From positions 166,113 through 230,112 of the forward strand of contig NZ_ML014752.1 of NCBI RefSeq assembly GCF_003675875.1: a DNA stretch of 64,000 nucleotides, in the 5' to 3' direction. Numbering within the stretch: position 1 is the first letter of the stretch; every line of letters begins with the position of its first letter. A program made the translations under genes and the position numbers. This DNA is from Halostella limicola (GTDB taxonomy: Archaea; Halobacteriota; Halobacteria; Halobacteriales; Natronoarchaeaceae). Shown here one piece after another: positions 18,911 to 28,168 of the stretch. Below the pieces are notes generated by a model that saw only the letters and a list, made by a program, of their open reading frames with translations, did no database searches and was not told the origin of the DNA.

Positions 18911-19081
18911 ATGACCGGCGAAGACGAGCACGGCCACCAGGACACGGACGCATCGGACGTAGAACCCGGCCGCGAGACGGCCCCGCAGAGCCCCTACGGC
19001 ATGCGGGAGGTCGGCATCGGCTTCGCGGTGCTCGCCGTCGGCCTCCTCGTCGCGTTCGCCGTGCCGCTCCTGCTGACCTGA
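18911..19081 (+). CDS. Small single-helix membrane protein
   Basis: 56 residues: an acidic, His-containing N-terminus of about 30 residues, then one hydrophobic helix VGIGFAVLAVGLLVAFAVPLLLT to the end. This is a tail-anchored layout with no loop after the helix. I recognise it only as the sort of short conserved haloarchaeal membrane protein of unknown function. ATG 18911 follows a plausible promoter region (GGACCGTTTAAG at about 18873-18884). It is convergent with the crcB pair. Confidence 0.7.
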   Translation: MTGEDEHGHQDTDASDVEPGRETAPQSPYGMREVGIGFAVLAVGLLVAFAVPLLLT

Positions 19082-19116
19082 GCCCGCCGCGCGCTTTCAG
19101 CGCCCGTCCGCCTTTT

Positions 19117-19470
19117 TCAGACAAGACCGACGACAGTCCCGCCGACCAGCACCGCCGCGAGCGAGAGCGCCAGGTTCAGGGCGGCGTTCGCGGCTGCCGT
19201 CCGCCGCTTTCCCCTGTCCCACAGCTGCACTGTCTCCACGGAGAAGGAGGAGAACGTCGTGAACGCGCCGCAGGCCCCGGTGCCGAGAAACAGCAGCGCC
19301 GACTCCGACGCGCCCGCGGCGGTGAGCGCGCCGAGCGCGAGGCTCCCAGCCACGTTCACTGCGAGCGTGCCCCGGGGCACGTCCGCTCCGCGCGAGACGG
19401 CGGCGTAGACGAGGTGGCGAGCCAGCGCGCCGAGCACGCCGCCGACCCCGACCAGGTACGCGGGGTTCAC
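19117..19470 (-). CDS. crcB2: Fluoride channel subunit CrcB/Fluc (second)
   Basis: 117 residues with four hydrophobic helices and the Fluc signatures GTLAVNVAGSLALG (near residue 35), GACGAFTTFSSFSVE (near 66) and a C-terminal glycine-rich helix. Fluc proteins export fluoride as antiparallel dimers; paired genes often make heterodimers. Start is GTG 19470, which overlaps the stop of the first crcB gene by four bases (GTGA). Confidence 0.92.
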   Translation of the reverse strand: MNPAYLVGVGGVLGALARHLVYAAVSRGADVPRGTLAVNVAGSLALGALTAAGASESALLFLGTGACGAFTTFSSFSVETVQLWDRGKRRTAAANAALNLALSLAAVLVGGTVVGLV

Positions 19471-19856
19471 GCTCGCACCTCCGCGGCCAGCCGGAGGGCG
19501 GCCCAGCGACCCAGCGCGACGCCGAGGAAGCCGAGCGCGTAGTTGCCCACGACGTTGAGCGCGGCGACCGCCGGCGACGCCGCCGCTGTCTGGACGGCGA
19601 AGGTGCTGTAGGTGGTCAGCGACGAGAGAAACCCAGTGCCGAGCGCGACCCGCAACTGGCGGGAGAACGCGCCGACGAGCGCCTCTTCGTAGAGCACGAA
19701 CCCGAGCAGCGCGCTCCCGGCGACGTTCGCCGCGAGGGTGGCCGACAGCGCGGGGAGCACCAGGTCCGCGGCGTACCTGACGTTCGCGCCGGCGAACCCG
19801 CCGAGCGCGATCAGGACCGCCGACTCGACCATCGTGAGGCTCTGAGACTCGGTCAT
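19467..19856 (-). CDS. crcB1: Fluoride channel subunit CrcB/Fluc (first)
   Basis: 129 residues, four hydrophobic helices, Fluc signatures ATLAANVAGSALLGF (near residue 38) and GFLSSLTTYSTFAVQ (near 75), where the conserved Ser/Thr-rich track and phenylalanine of the pore lie. It is the first gene of a GTGA-overlapped pair with the second crcB gene, consistent with a heterodimeric channel. No fluoride riboswitch can be recognised in front of it; those are mainly bacterial. Confidence 0.92.
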   Translation of the reverse strand: MTESQSLTMVESAVLIALGGFAGANVRYAADLVLPALSATLAANVAGSALLGFVLYEEALVGAFSRQLRVALGTGFLSSLTTYSTFAVQTAAASPAVAALNVVGNYALGFLGVALGRWAALRLAAEVRA

Positions 19857-19947
19857 CAGTCCGGGGAACTGGTCCAGCGCGCGAATAGCTTCCGACTCGG
19901 ACCGCTACGGAGCGATGGTAAATCTATGAGAAAATATTTCACCAACC

Positions 19948-19955
19948 TTTATATT
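19948..19955 (+). promoter_or_regulatory. TATA box of the glucoamylase gene
   Basis: TTTATATT 24-31 bases upstream of the ATG at 19979, the spacing of a leaderless haloarchaeal transcript. This spacing is the reason for choosing that ATG over the GTG at 19961. Confidence 0.65.
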
Positions 19956-19978
19956 GGTCGGTGATCCGTGTGATCGGT

Positions 19979-22012
19979 ATGCAATTCCGCGTGGCCCTCG
20001 ACGACTTCAAGCGAAACAGTGGTCGCCGGTTTCCGGAGGAACACCGGACCACCGGCGCGTTCTCGGGGGGTGAGGGCCGTCTCGTTCACGTCGCGCCGAC
20101 GGGCGCGTTGCGGGACTACGGCTATCCGCTCTCCGGCCTGTACGGCGTTCAGCGGTCCCGTCTCGGCATCTCCGTCGGCGACCGGGTCCGCTGGTTCGAC
20201 GAACTGGACCCGACCACACAGCGGTATCGCGGCGACACCGCGCTCGTCGAGACCCGGCTCGACGCGGGCGAGTTCACCGTCCGCCAGTACGACCTGACGC
20301 TCGACGACCGCCACCTCACCCGGATCGAACTTCGCGGGGACGTTCCCGACGGCGCCGAACTCGTCGCCGCTTTCACCGCCGCGCCGGACGGCACCGAGAA
20401 CCGCGTCGGCAACCTCGACCACGGGGATGCCGTCGAGGTGTTCCACCACGACGAGCACGACTACTTCGCCGCCGACACCGCGGCCGAGTTCGCCTGCGAC
20501 GTGCAGGCCCCGTTCGACGCCGTGCTCGGCGAGGACCCGGTGCCGTTCCCGAGCGAGGGCGACGCCGGACGCTACGAGTCTGACAGCCTGACGCCCAACG
20601 TCGTCGTCAGAGCCCCGCTGTCGGACGACGACGGAACGGCGAGCGTCACCCTCGGGTCGCTGCTCGCCGACCACGGCGAGACTGACCGCGAGGCGGCGCT
20701 GTCGCGGCTGACCGCCGCCGTCGAGGGCCACGGCTCGCTCGACGCCCTCCTGGACGCCGCTCGCGACCGCCGACCGGCGGCGCTCCCGGAGGAACAGCCG
20801 CTCGGCGCGGTGGCCGCGGCGGACCTCCGAACCCTCGACCTCCTCGCCGCGCCGACCGGCGCGCGCGTCGCTGGCCCCGACTTCGACCCCTTCTACGCTT
20901 ACTCCGGCGGCTACGGCTACACCTGGTTCCGCGACGACGCCGAGATAACGCGGTACCTCGCGGAGGCGGGCGAGGACCTCGGCGTCGACGTGGCCGACCA
21001 CCTCTGCGACACGGCCGCGTTCTACTGCGACACGCAGGGCGACGACGGCACCTGGCCCCACCGCGTGTGGCCCCGCGACGGCACTCTCGCGCCCGGGTGG
21101 GCGAACGGCCGCATCGAGGACGGCGACGGCGTCGATTACCAGGCCGACCAGACCGCGAGCGTCGTCTCCTTCCTCGCGGACTACCTGCGACGGGCCGACG
21201 ACCCCGACGAGCGGGTGGCCGACGCGCTGGCGGCGGCGGTCGACGGCCTCGACGACTCGCTGGCCGACGACGGCCTCCCGGTCCGCTGCCAGAACGCCTG
21301 GGAGAACATGAACGGCCGGTTCGCCCACACCGCAGCGACCTTCCTGCAGGCGTACGCCACCGTCGCCGACGCACCGGTTTCCGAGGGCCTCCGGGAACAC
21401 GCCCGTGAGCGGGCCCACCGCGCGTACGAGGGCGTCGACCGCCTCTGGGTCGAGGGCCGCGGCGTCTACGCCCTGCGAGAGGACGAGGGCGAACTCGACG
21501 AGCGCCTCGACTCGGGCACCCTCGCGCTGGTCGAGGCACACCGCGCGTACGAGGCGATTGGTCCGGTCGACGAGACGCGCCGCGAGCGCCTCGTCTCCCA
21601 CGTCGAGGCGACGATCGAGGGGCTCCGCCGCGACCCGGACGGGAGCGAGGTGCGCGGCCTCGCCCGCTTCGAGGGCGACCCGTGGCGCGTCGACGAGCAG
21701 GCCGACCCGAAGGTGTGGTCCGTCTCCACCGGCTGGGGCGCGGTCGCGACCGCGCACCTCGCGCTGCTGACCGGCGACCGCTCGCACTTCGACCGCGCCG
21801 GCGAACTCCTCTCCCATCTCCTCCCCGACGGGCCGCTGACCACCGAGACGGGACTGCTCGCCGAGCAGGTGTTCGACGACGGCACGTTAGACAGCGCGAC
21901 GCCGCTCGGCTGGTCTCACGCGCTCCGGCTCCGCGCGATCGCGCTGCTCGCCGAACGGGACGAACTCCCGCAGGTCGAGGCCGGCACGCCGGCCGCCGCC
22001 GTGGACGACTGA
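19979..22012 (+). CDS. Glycoside hydrolase family 15 glucoamylase-like protein
   Basis: 677 residues without signal peptide, so cytoplasmic. An N-terminal beta-sandwich domain (about 1-260) precedes the (alpha/alpha)6 barrel. Barrel motifs are GGYGYTWFRDDAEI (near 312), GTWPHRVWPRDG (near 360), the probable acid catalyst in AWENMNGRF (Glu near 441) and the probable base in GLLAEQVFDDG (Glu near 631). GH15 enzymes release glucose from starch or maltodextrin; some archaeal members prefer trehalose or isomaltose. A ThuA-like gene is convergent downstream, which hints at trehalose or alpha-glucan metabolism (weak inference). Confidence 0.88.
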   Translation: MQFRVALDDFKRNSGRRFPEEHRTTGAFSGGEGRLVHVAPTGALRDYGYPLSGLYGVQRSRLGISVGDRVRWFDELDPTTQRYRGDTALVETRLDAGEFTVRQYDLTLDDRHLTRIELRGDVPDGAELVAAFTAAPDGTENRVGNLDHGDAVEVFHHDEHDYFAADTAAEFACDVQAPFDAVLGEDPVPFPSEGDAGRYESDSLTPNVVVRAPLSDDDGTASVTLGSLLADHGETDREAALSRLTAAVEGHGSLDALLDAARDRRPAALPEEQPLGAVAAADLRTLDLLAAPTGARVAGPDFDPFYAYSGGYGYTWFRDDAEITRYLAEAGEDLGVDVADHLCDTAAFYCDTQGDDGTWPHRVWPRDGTLAPGWANGRIEDGDGVDYQADQTASVVSFLADYLRRADDPDERVADALAAAVDGLDDSLADDGLPVRCQNAWENMNGRFAHTAATFLQAYATVADAPVSEGLREHARERAHRAYEGVDRLWVEGRGVYALREDEGELDERLDSGTLALVEAHRAYEAIGPVDETRRERLVSHVEATIEGLRRDPDGSEVRGLARFEGDPWRVDEQADPKVWSVSTGWGAVATAHLALLTGDRSHFDRAGELLSHLLPDGPLTTETGLLAEQVFDDGTLDSATPLGWSHALRLRAIALLAERDELPQVEAGTPAAAVDD

Positions 22013-22231
22013 CCGCGGTCGGCCGGGCCAGCGCTACGTATAGCACCGGTAATACTACGCTCTCCTTCGCCGTCTTCGAAGCGGGCGTCGTTCGAGCGGT
22101 ACGGCTACACTGTCGGGTTCGACGACGCCGCGCTCGGCCGTTCACGGGGCCGTCGGTCGATCGCCGTGCGGACTAGGCGCTGTCACCGAGAAATCGCGTG
22201 GCGAGGTACCGCTACGCGTCGGGTCGGCGGC

Positions 22232-22942
22232 TCACTCCTCGTGCGGGTCCACGCTCTCGTACGTCGGGGACGGCCCGTCGTCGGGCGCTGCCCAGCGGAC
22301 GCCGTTGTCGATCACGTGCTGGATGGTCTCGTCGCGGTAGATGGGGTACGTCTCGTGGCCCGGCCGGAAGTAGAAGACCCGTCCGCTGCCGCGGCGGTAG
22401 CAACAGCCGCTTCGAAACACCTCGCCGCCCTCGAACCACGAGAGAAAGAGGAGCGTGTCGGGTTCGGGCACGTCGAAGCGTTCCCCGTACATCTCGGCCT
22501 CGGGGACGACGAACGACTCGTCGACGCCGTCGGCGATGGGGTGGCCCGGCTCGACCGTCCAGAGGCGCTCTCGCTCGCCGCTCTCGCGCCACTTCAGCGA
22601 GCAACTCGTCCCCATCAGACGTTTGAACGGCTTCGAGTAGTGCGCGGAGTGGAGGGGGAGAAATCCCATCCCGTCGCGGACGCGGGAGACGACCCGGTCG
22701 ACGATCTCGCCCTCGACCTCGTCGTGGGCCGCGTGTCCCCACCAGAGGAGGACCTCAGTCCCGTCGAGGACGTCCTCCGTGAGCCCGTGTTCGGCTTCGT
22801 CCAGCCTCGCCGTCGTGACGTCGTGCCCGCGGTCTTCGAGCGCGTCCGCGAGGACGGCGTGGATCCCGTCGGGGTACACGTCGGCGACCTCGTCGTCCTC
22901 GCGCTCGTGGCGGTACTCGTTCCAGACGGTGACCGAAACCAT
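22232..22942 (-). CDS. ThuA-like (trehalose utilisation) protein
   Basis: 236 residues matching the ThuA family, a class-I glutamine-amidotransferase-like fold: WNEYRHER near the N-terminus, [12 protein letters not shown] (near 70), [17 protein letters not shown] (near 105) and [17 protein letters not shown] (near 195). ThuA acts in 3-keto-trehalose metabolism in rhizobia; its exact activity in archaea is unknown. The gene is convergent with the GH15 gene across a 219-bp spacer in which I see no gene. ATG 22942 is preferred to GTG 22963 because [10 protein letters not shown] is the family start. Confidence 0.85.
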   Translation of the reverse strand: MVSVTVWNEYRHEREDDEVADVYPDGIHAVLADALEDRGHDVTTARLDEAEHGLTEDVLDGTEVLLWWGHAAHDEVEGEIVDRVVSRVRDGMGFLPLHSAHYSKPFKRLMGTSCSLKWRESGERERLWTVEPGHPIADGVDESFVVPEAEMYGERFDVPEPDTLLFLSWFEGGEVFRSGCCYRRGSGRVFYFRPGHETYPIYRDETIQHVIDNGVRWAAPDDGPSPTYESVDPHEE

Positions 22943-23006
22943 GTCCAGTACGGCCACGGCCACGGCTAAAGGTCGATCGGTCCGAGAACGGGAGAAGGGA
23001 GAGCGG

Positions 23007-23222
23007 TTAGAAGACGTACTCGTCTTCGTGGCCCATCATGCCGTCGTCCTCCAGGCCGTGGTCCTGGTCGTCGTCCATGGGGCCGCTGGTCTTGTAGGCT
23101 TTCAGCCCGGTCGACAGGAGCTCTTCGACCGCTTCCTCGCGGTTGACGAACTCGCCCTGCTCGACCATCTGGGCGATTTGCATTTCGAGGTGTTCAGGGA
23201 TATTGATCTCTACTTTCGGCAT
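23007..23222 (-). CDS. Ribbon-helix-helix protein with acidic Met/His tail
   Basis: 71 residues. Residues 1-45 form a ribbon-helix-helix ([39 protein letters not shown]), the CopG-like DNA-binding fold found in many small haloarchaeal regulators. The tail ([20 protein letters not shown]) is rich in Asp, Met and His and might bind metal. No toxin partner lies next to it, so it is not an obvious antitoxin. A TATA-like AAATACC sits 25-31 bases upstream of the ATG at 23222. Confidence 0.8.
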   Translation of the reverse strand: MPKVEINIPEHLEMQIAQMVEQGEFVNREEAVEELLSTGLKAYKTSGPMDDDQDHGLEDDGMMGHEDEYVF

Positions 23223-23404
23223 CGGATATTGGGTTTTCGGCGGAGTGGTATTTAAGTCTGGCGGGGGAACACACCGTATTCTGGAAATATTCGTTCCGTT
23301 TTGCGTTTGAATCTTCTCACAGTCACAACTGGAGTTCGGTGAATGGCGAAAAAATGTAACGATTGATGAAATACCGAGGGCGGATCGTACCGTCGTCCTC
23401 CGCG

Positions 23405-23698
23405 TTACCGGTTTTTCATCATCTCCTGCACGGCGTCGCGGATCGTGCTGCCGGGGCGGCTCAGGCGTTTGACGTCGTCGCGGATCTCGTTGATCTTGAA
23501 GTAGCTGCCCAGAGCCAGGAAGGTGGGCGGCCAGAGACCGACGAACAGGCCCATCTCCTTGTTGCCCTTTCCGAAGTAGTAGTACCACGACAGCGCGATG
23601 GATCCGACCGCCGCCCAGGAGAGCGGGCTCATGCCCGTCTTTTGCGTCCCTTCCGCCACGTCTTCCATCCTCTCCTGTTGCTGGCTTTCCTGTAACAT
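23405..23698 (-). CDS. Uncharacterised small membrane protein
   Basis: 97 residues. A hydrophilic N-terminus (MLQESQQQERMEDV) precedes two hydrophobic helices (about 24-42, LSWAAVGSIALSWYYYFG; about 48-66, MGLFVGLWPPTFLALGSYF) and a basic/acidic helical tail. It has a hairpin topology with both ends probably inside. No family known to me. It is divergent from the molybdopterin oxidoreductase gene (190 bp). Confidence 0.7.
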   Translation of the reverse strand: MLQESQQQERMEDVAEGTQKTGMSPLSWAAVGSIALSWYYYFGKGNKEMGLFVGLWPPTFLALGSYFKINEIRDDVKRLSRPGSTIRDAVQEMMKNR

Positions 23699-23888
23699 TG
23701 CTTCTGGAGCATGGGCCACGGCGTACTTTGTTATTGAGCGCGTGTCGGGGGTTACACCCGAGTTATTACCGGTTCGCCCACCGTTCTCGTCCGTTCCAGC
23801 TACCGGGAGGCGCCTCGTGTCGGCGTAATCTCCGGTTAGTCGGCTGCAAGTCGTCAGGTCTACTATCGTCCCGCCACGATACCCGAAC

Positions 23889-24482
23889 ATGATCAAAGAC
23901 GTCACGGACCTCTACAGGGAGTTCGGCGACGACCGCCTCCCGGCCGGGCAGCGGAAGACGGAGAAGTTCCCAGTGCTCTCGAAGAGCGGCACGCCGGAGT
24001 TCGACCCCGAGACGTGGGAGTTCACCGTCACCGGCGCGGTCGAGGAGGAACTCTCCCTCTCCTGGGAGGAGTTCCGCGACCTGCCGAACGAGACCCAGCG
24101 TCAGGACTTTCACTGCGTCACGGGATGGAGCAAGTTCGACTGCGAGTTCACCGGCGTCACGTTCCTCGAGATCGCGGAGCGTGCGGGCGTCGAGGACGAC
24201 GCGGTCCACGTGATGTTCTACGGGATGGACGACTACACGACGAACCTCCCGCTGGAGCGGTGTATGCGCGAGGAAGTGCTGTTCGCGTGGGGGTACGACG
24301 GCGACGATCTGCCGCGCGAGCACGGGGGCCCGCTCCGCGTCGTCACGCCGCACCGGTACGCCTACAAGGGGTCGAAGTGGGTAAACGGCGTCGAGTTCCT
24401 CACCGAACCGGAGCGCGGGTACTGGGAGAAGCGCGGCTACTCCAACACCGCGAACCCGTGGAACGAGGAACGCTACAGCTAA
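23889..24482 (+). CDS. Sulfite-oxidase-fold molybdopterin oxidoreductase
   Basis: 197 residues corresponding to the single Mo-binding domain of the sulfite oxidase/YedY superfamily. The expected molybdenum-ligating cysteine is in DFHCVTGWSKFDCEF (Cys76). RMVTPHRYAYKGSKWV-type residues (VVTPHRYAYKGSKWV near 155) bind the pterin. It has no heme domain, no dimerisation domain and no Tat signal, so it is a soluble cytoplasmic enzyme unlike YedY. The substrate is unknown. Start ATG 23889. Confidence 0.85.
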   Translation: MIKDVTDLYREFGDDRLPAGQRKTEKFPVLSKSGTPEFDPETWEFTVTGAVEEELSLSWEEFRDLPNETQRQDFHCVTGWSKFDCEFTGVTFLEIAERAGVEDDAVHVMFYGMDDYTTNLPLERCMREEVLFAWGYDGDDLPREHGGPLRVVTPHRYAYKGSKWVNGVEFLTEPERGYWEKRGYSNTANPWNEERYS

Positions 24483-24552
24483 CGCGGTCGGCGCGGAGCG
24501 CGCGGGGCGAAAGGTCGTAACACTTACGCGGCCGCTGACCGCACGCGGACCT

Positions 24553-25386
24553 ATGACAGTGAGCGACTGGGGCGACTGGCTGCCCCGCGCCGTCGAGGAC
24601 GCCGACCCCGAGACCGTCGCGGTGTGGTATCTCGGCTGCAACGGCTTCGTACTGAAGGGAAGCGAGGGAACGACGCTCTTCATCGACCCCTACCTCGGCA
24701 CCGGCGACCCGCCGCGGACGGTCCGGATGGTTCCCGTGCCGTTCGACCCCGAGGACGTCGACGAGGCCGACGCGGTGCTCGCCACCCACGAGCACGTCGA
24801 CCACGTCCACGGGCCGAGCCAGGCGCCCATCCTCGAGAACACCGGCGCGACGCTGCACGCCCCCGACGACAGCCTCGCCGTCGCGCTCGACGAGGAGGAG
24901 TGGCAGGCCGACCACGACATCGGGGACGACCAGTTCGACGAGGTCGCGGAGGGCGACACGTTCGAGGTGGGCGAGTTCACCGTCCACGTCGAGGACTCGA
25001 ACGACCCCGACGCCACGCATCCGGTGAGCTACGTGATCGAGCACGACGCCGGCACGTTCTTCCACGGCGGCGACACCAAGCCCAGCGACGAGTTCGAGCA
25101 CGTGGGCGAGGAGTACGACATCGACCTCGGCGTGCTCGCGTTCGGCGCTATCGGAAACGTCCCCGACAAGGAGACGGGCGAACCGGTCCGGACGAAGTGG
25201 TACTGCGACGAGAACGAGGCCGTGAAGGCCGCCCGAGACCTGCAGTTCGACCGCTTCCTCCCCAGCCACTGGGACATGTGGAAGGGGATGACCGCGGACC
25301 CGAAGGTCCTCCACCACCACGCGCGGAGCTACGAGTACCCCCGAGACCTGGAGATCGTCGAGATCGGGGACCGCATCGACCTGTAA
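24553..25386 (+). CDS. MBL-fold (UlaG-like) metal-dependent hydrolase
   Basis: 277 residues with the metallo-beta-lactamase fold: THEHVDHVHGP (HxHxDH near residue 78) binds the first zinc, and FHGGDTKPSDEF (near 172) supplies a further ligand. The N-terminal YLGCNGFVLKG and SHWDMWKGM near 238 fit the UlaG-like branch, which includes L-ascorbate-6-phosphate lactonases and N-acyl-PE-hydrolysing enzymes. The substrate cannot be assigned. It stands alone, 70 bp after the molybdopterin enzyme on the same strand. Confidence 0.85.
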   Translation: MTVSDWGDWLPRAVEDADPETVAVWYLGCNGFVLKGSEGTTLFIDPYLGTGDPPRTVRMVPVPFDPEDVDEADAVLATHEHVDHVHGPSQAPILENTGATLHAPDDSLAVALDEEEWQADHDIGDDQFDEVAEGDTFEVGEFTVHVEDSNDPDATHPVSYVIEHDAGTFFHGGDTKPSDEFEHVGEEYDIDLGVLAFGAIGNVPDKETGEPVRTKWYCDENEAVKAARDLQFDRFLPSHWDMWKGMTADPKVLHHHARSYEYPRDLEIVEIGDRIDL

Positions 25387-25417
25387 CCGAACTGTCCCTT
25401 CCGACCGCGGGCTATCT

Positions 25418-25590
25418 CTAGAGCGCGCCGACCTCTGCGGGAAGGACGGTGATCTGTTTCCACCCCTCGCCCTCGCAGGCGAGCGGTCGCCCCGCGTTCG
25501 TCCCGGCGACGACGCGGTCCGGGGCGGACGGATGGGTCGCTAGGGTCCGCACGTGTGTTTCGTCCCGATGAGAAGTCCCGTGCCCGTCAT
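25418..25590 (-). pseudogene. Remnant of a beta-propeller (BNR/WD40-like) gene
   Basis: Read on the minus strand, an ATG at 25590 begins a short frame (MTGTGLLIGTK, stop after 16 codons) that looks like the first strand of a BNR/YCF48-type propeller. A +1/-1 shift leads into THVRTLATHPSAPDRVVAGT, a typical blade of such proteins, then EGWKQITVLPAEVGAL and TAG at 25418. N- and C-terminal pieces are thus joined with most blades missing. I read it as an internally deleted, frameshifted relic. It fills most of the 331-bp space between the MBL gene and the next gene. Identity of the parent family is inferred from motif style only. Confidence 0.5.
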
Positions 25591-25717
25591 ACGTGGTCGA
25601 GCGCCAAAGCGGTAGTGTCAGTCTCCGAAAACCCGCCGAACTGGGCGGAAGCGGGAGGTGTTCTTCCGGCCGCGGCGCCCCGTGTCTTTTATGGTCATGC
25701 CCCCGATAAGAATCGGT

Positions 25718-28144
25718 ATGAGTAGCCAAGTCGACACGGACGAAGAAATATCGATCGCCGCGGACGGCGTGACCGTCCGGAAAGCGTTCGAAGCTGAGGA
25801 GTTCCCCGTTCCAGCTATCAGGTTTGCTATCGAATCCGAACGAGACGCCCCCGTCTCTATTCGCCTCTCCGAGACGATCCCCGACGAGTTCCCGATGGAC
25901 GGCGTCGGCTTCCACCCCGAGTACGAGGACGAGAACTGGACCGCCTTCCAGGACCACCGCGTCGCGTTCGACCGCACGCTCGAACCCGGCGAGCGCGTCG
26001 TCACCGTGTACGGCATCCGCGTGGACGACCCCGAGGACGCCCGCCCCTTCCTCACCGAGCCCTCTCTGGACGTCACGTCGCCCGACGGCGACGGCGAGCG
26101 AGCCGAGGCCGACGGGGCCGTCGAAGACGAGACGAAGATAGACGACATCGCCGGCGAGGAGAGCAACCAGGCGGTCAAGAACATGATCTCCGGGGAGAGC
26201 GAGAGCGTCCCCGGCCTCGACGACGAAGACGATTCCGCCGACGCGGACGACGAGGACGACTCCGGCGGCCTCGACCTCGACCTCGGCGACGTTGACACCG
26301 ACCTCGACGAGGAGGAGACCGCGGACGTACCCGAGGACGAGGAGGAACCCGACATCGACCTCGGCTTCGGCGACGAGACGGAGATCCCCGACGAGGAAGA
26401 CGACCCCGAGCCCGCGACGTCGCCCGACGAGGGTTCCGACCTCGATCTCGACCTCGGCGACGACGAGAGCGCGGAGGACGAGAGCGAGACGGCCGATGAG
26501 TCGGACGACGGCCCCGAGATCGAACTCGATCTGGGCGAGGACGCCGCGGACGAGGACGACGGCGAGGCGGCCGACGCCGACGAGGGCATCGAACTCGACC
26601 TCGAAGCGGCGGCCGAAGAGGCGGACGTCGACGCCGACGCGCTCGACGCTGACGAGGACGTCGCCGACGGCGAGGACGACGAGGCGGAAGCGGCCGTCGA
26701 CGAGTCCGCGGACGAAGACGACGACGCCGCGACGGACGACGCGACCGAGGACGACGCGACCGAGAACGACGCGACTGAAGAAGACCTCTCGGAAGAGTCG
26801 GTCGACGATCCCGCTGTCGACGACACGGACGCCGAGGACGAGGCCGTCGAGGCGGAAGCGGACGACGAGGCGAAAGCGGACGAAGCGGTAGAGGTCGACG
26901 ACCCGGACGAATCGACCGAAGAGGAAGTCGACGACGAACTGGCCGACGAAGCGGCCGATGACGACTCGGCCGACGAGCCAGAGGAGTCCGACGCCGACGA
27001 AGCGGAGGAGACGCCCGAAGTCGAAGACGACGAGACGGTCGAGGAAACGGTCGACGAGGAGCCGGCAGCGGACGACGAACCGGTCGAAGCGGCGGACGAC
27101 GACGAGTCCATCGACGATTCCGAGGACGCAGCGGACCTCGACGATGCAGCAGACACCGACGACGCGGCGGAAGAAGACGCCACCGCCGAGTCGGAGGAGC
27201 CCGCGGAAGCAGCGGTCGACGAGGCCGAGGAGGACCTCGCGGATGCTTCCGACGAGGACGCGACCGGCGAAGCCGAGCCGTCGGCCAACGCGGACGCCGA
27301 GCCCGCTGACGCAGCGAACGAGCCCGCCCCGGCGGCCGAGGGGTCGGTCGCCGCCGCGCTGGCGGACGAACTCCGCGAGGGACGCGTCTCCGAGGACGAC
27401 AAGGCGGTGCTCCGCGAGGAGCTCGACGCCGAGCTTTCGAGCACCGACGCGGCCCGGATCGACCACCTCCGCCAGCAGGTCAACGACCTTGCGGCCTACA
27501 CTGAGGCGCTGGAGGAGTTCCTCGACGAGGAGGGTACGGGCGAGGAGATAATCGACAGCTTCCAGGCGGAAGTCGAGGCGATGCGCGAGGAACTCGACGC
27601 GCTGGCCGACGAGACCGACGCGAACGCGGACGAACTCGACGCGGTCGCCGAGGACGCCGCGACGAACGCCGACGCGCTCGACGACCTCGAAGCCACCGTC
27701 GAGGACGTGACCGGCCGCGTGGAGGCGGTCGACGACCGGATCGAGGACGTGCGCGAGGACGTCCAGTCCCGCGTCGACGACGCCCGCGAGGAGCTCGAAG
27801 CCGACGTCGAGGCAGTCAGCGAGGACGTCGCCGACGTGGACGCCGCGGTCGACGAGGTACGCGAGGACCTCGGCGCGGACGTCGAGGACGTCGAGGAGCG
27901 CCTCGGCGGGACCGAGGAACAGGTCGACGCCGTCGAGAACGCCGTCAACGGCGTCGCGGACAACGTTCAGGTCGTCGAGGGCGAACTCCGCGAACTCGAC
28001 GACGACGTCGAGGGGCTGGACGACGACGTGGACGACCTCGACGAGGAGATCGAGTCGCTGGAGGCCGACCTCGAGGATCTCGAGGAAACCGTCGAGGAGA
28101 TCCAGAGCTGGCGCGACCAGCTCGGCGAGATGTTCTCGGGCTGA
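25718..28144 (+). CDS. Hyperacidic coiled-coil protein
   Basis: 808 residues. Residues 1-125 form a compact domain (with VSIRLSETIPDEFPMDGVGF and ERVVTVYGIRVDD). Residues about 165-540 are a low-complexity Asp/Glu/Ala tract with few other residues and local tandem units (DDATE three times near 345). Residues about 540-808 are heptad-like coiled coil (VEAVDDRIEDVREDV and similar), ending with LGEMFSG. There is no signal or membrane helix, so it is cytoplasmic. The layout resembles rod-forming structural or chromosome-associated proteins, but no family is recognised. ATG 25718 is preferred to upstream in-frame starts. The next gene is 63 bp away, behind an iron-box palindrome. Confidence 0.8.
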   Translation: MSSQVDTDEEISIAADGVTVRKAFEAEEFPVPAIRFAIESERDAPVSIRLSETIPDEFPMDGVGFHPEYEDENWTAFQDHRVAFDRTLEPGERVVTVYGIRVDDPEDARPFLTEPSLDVTSPDGDGERAEADGAVEDETKIDDIAGEESNQAVKNMISGESESVPGLDDEDDSADADDEDDSGGLDLDLGDVDTDLDEEETADVPEDEEEPDIDLGFGDETEIPDEEDDPEPATSPDEGSDLDLDLGDDESAEDESETADESDDGPEIELDLGEDAADEDDGEAADADEGIELDLEAAAEEADVDADALDADEDVADGEDDEAEAAVDESADEDDDAATDDATEDDATENDATEEDLSEESVDDPAVDDTDAEDEAVEAEADDEAKADEAVEVDDPDESTEEEVDDELADEAADDDSADEPEESDADEAEETPEVEDDETVEETVDEEPAADDEPVEAADDDESIDDSEDAADLDDAADTDDAAEEDATAESEEPAEAAVDEAEEDLADASDEDATGEAEPSANADAEPADAANEPAPAAEGSVAAALADELREGRVSEDDKAVLREELDAELSSTDAARIDHLRQQVNDLAAYTEALEEFLDEEGTGEEIIDSFQAEVEAMREELDALADETDANADELDAVAEDAATNADALDDLEATVEDVTGRVEAVDDRIEDVREDVQSRVDDAREELEADVEAVSEDVADVDAAVDEVREDLGADVEDVEERLGGTEEQVDAVENAVNGVADNVQVVEGELRELDDDVEGLDDDVDDLDEEIESLEADLEDLEETVEEIQSWRDQLGEMFSG

Positions 28145-28168
28145 GCGACGGACCGGAACGGTTTTATT

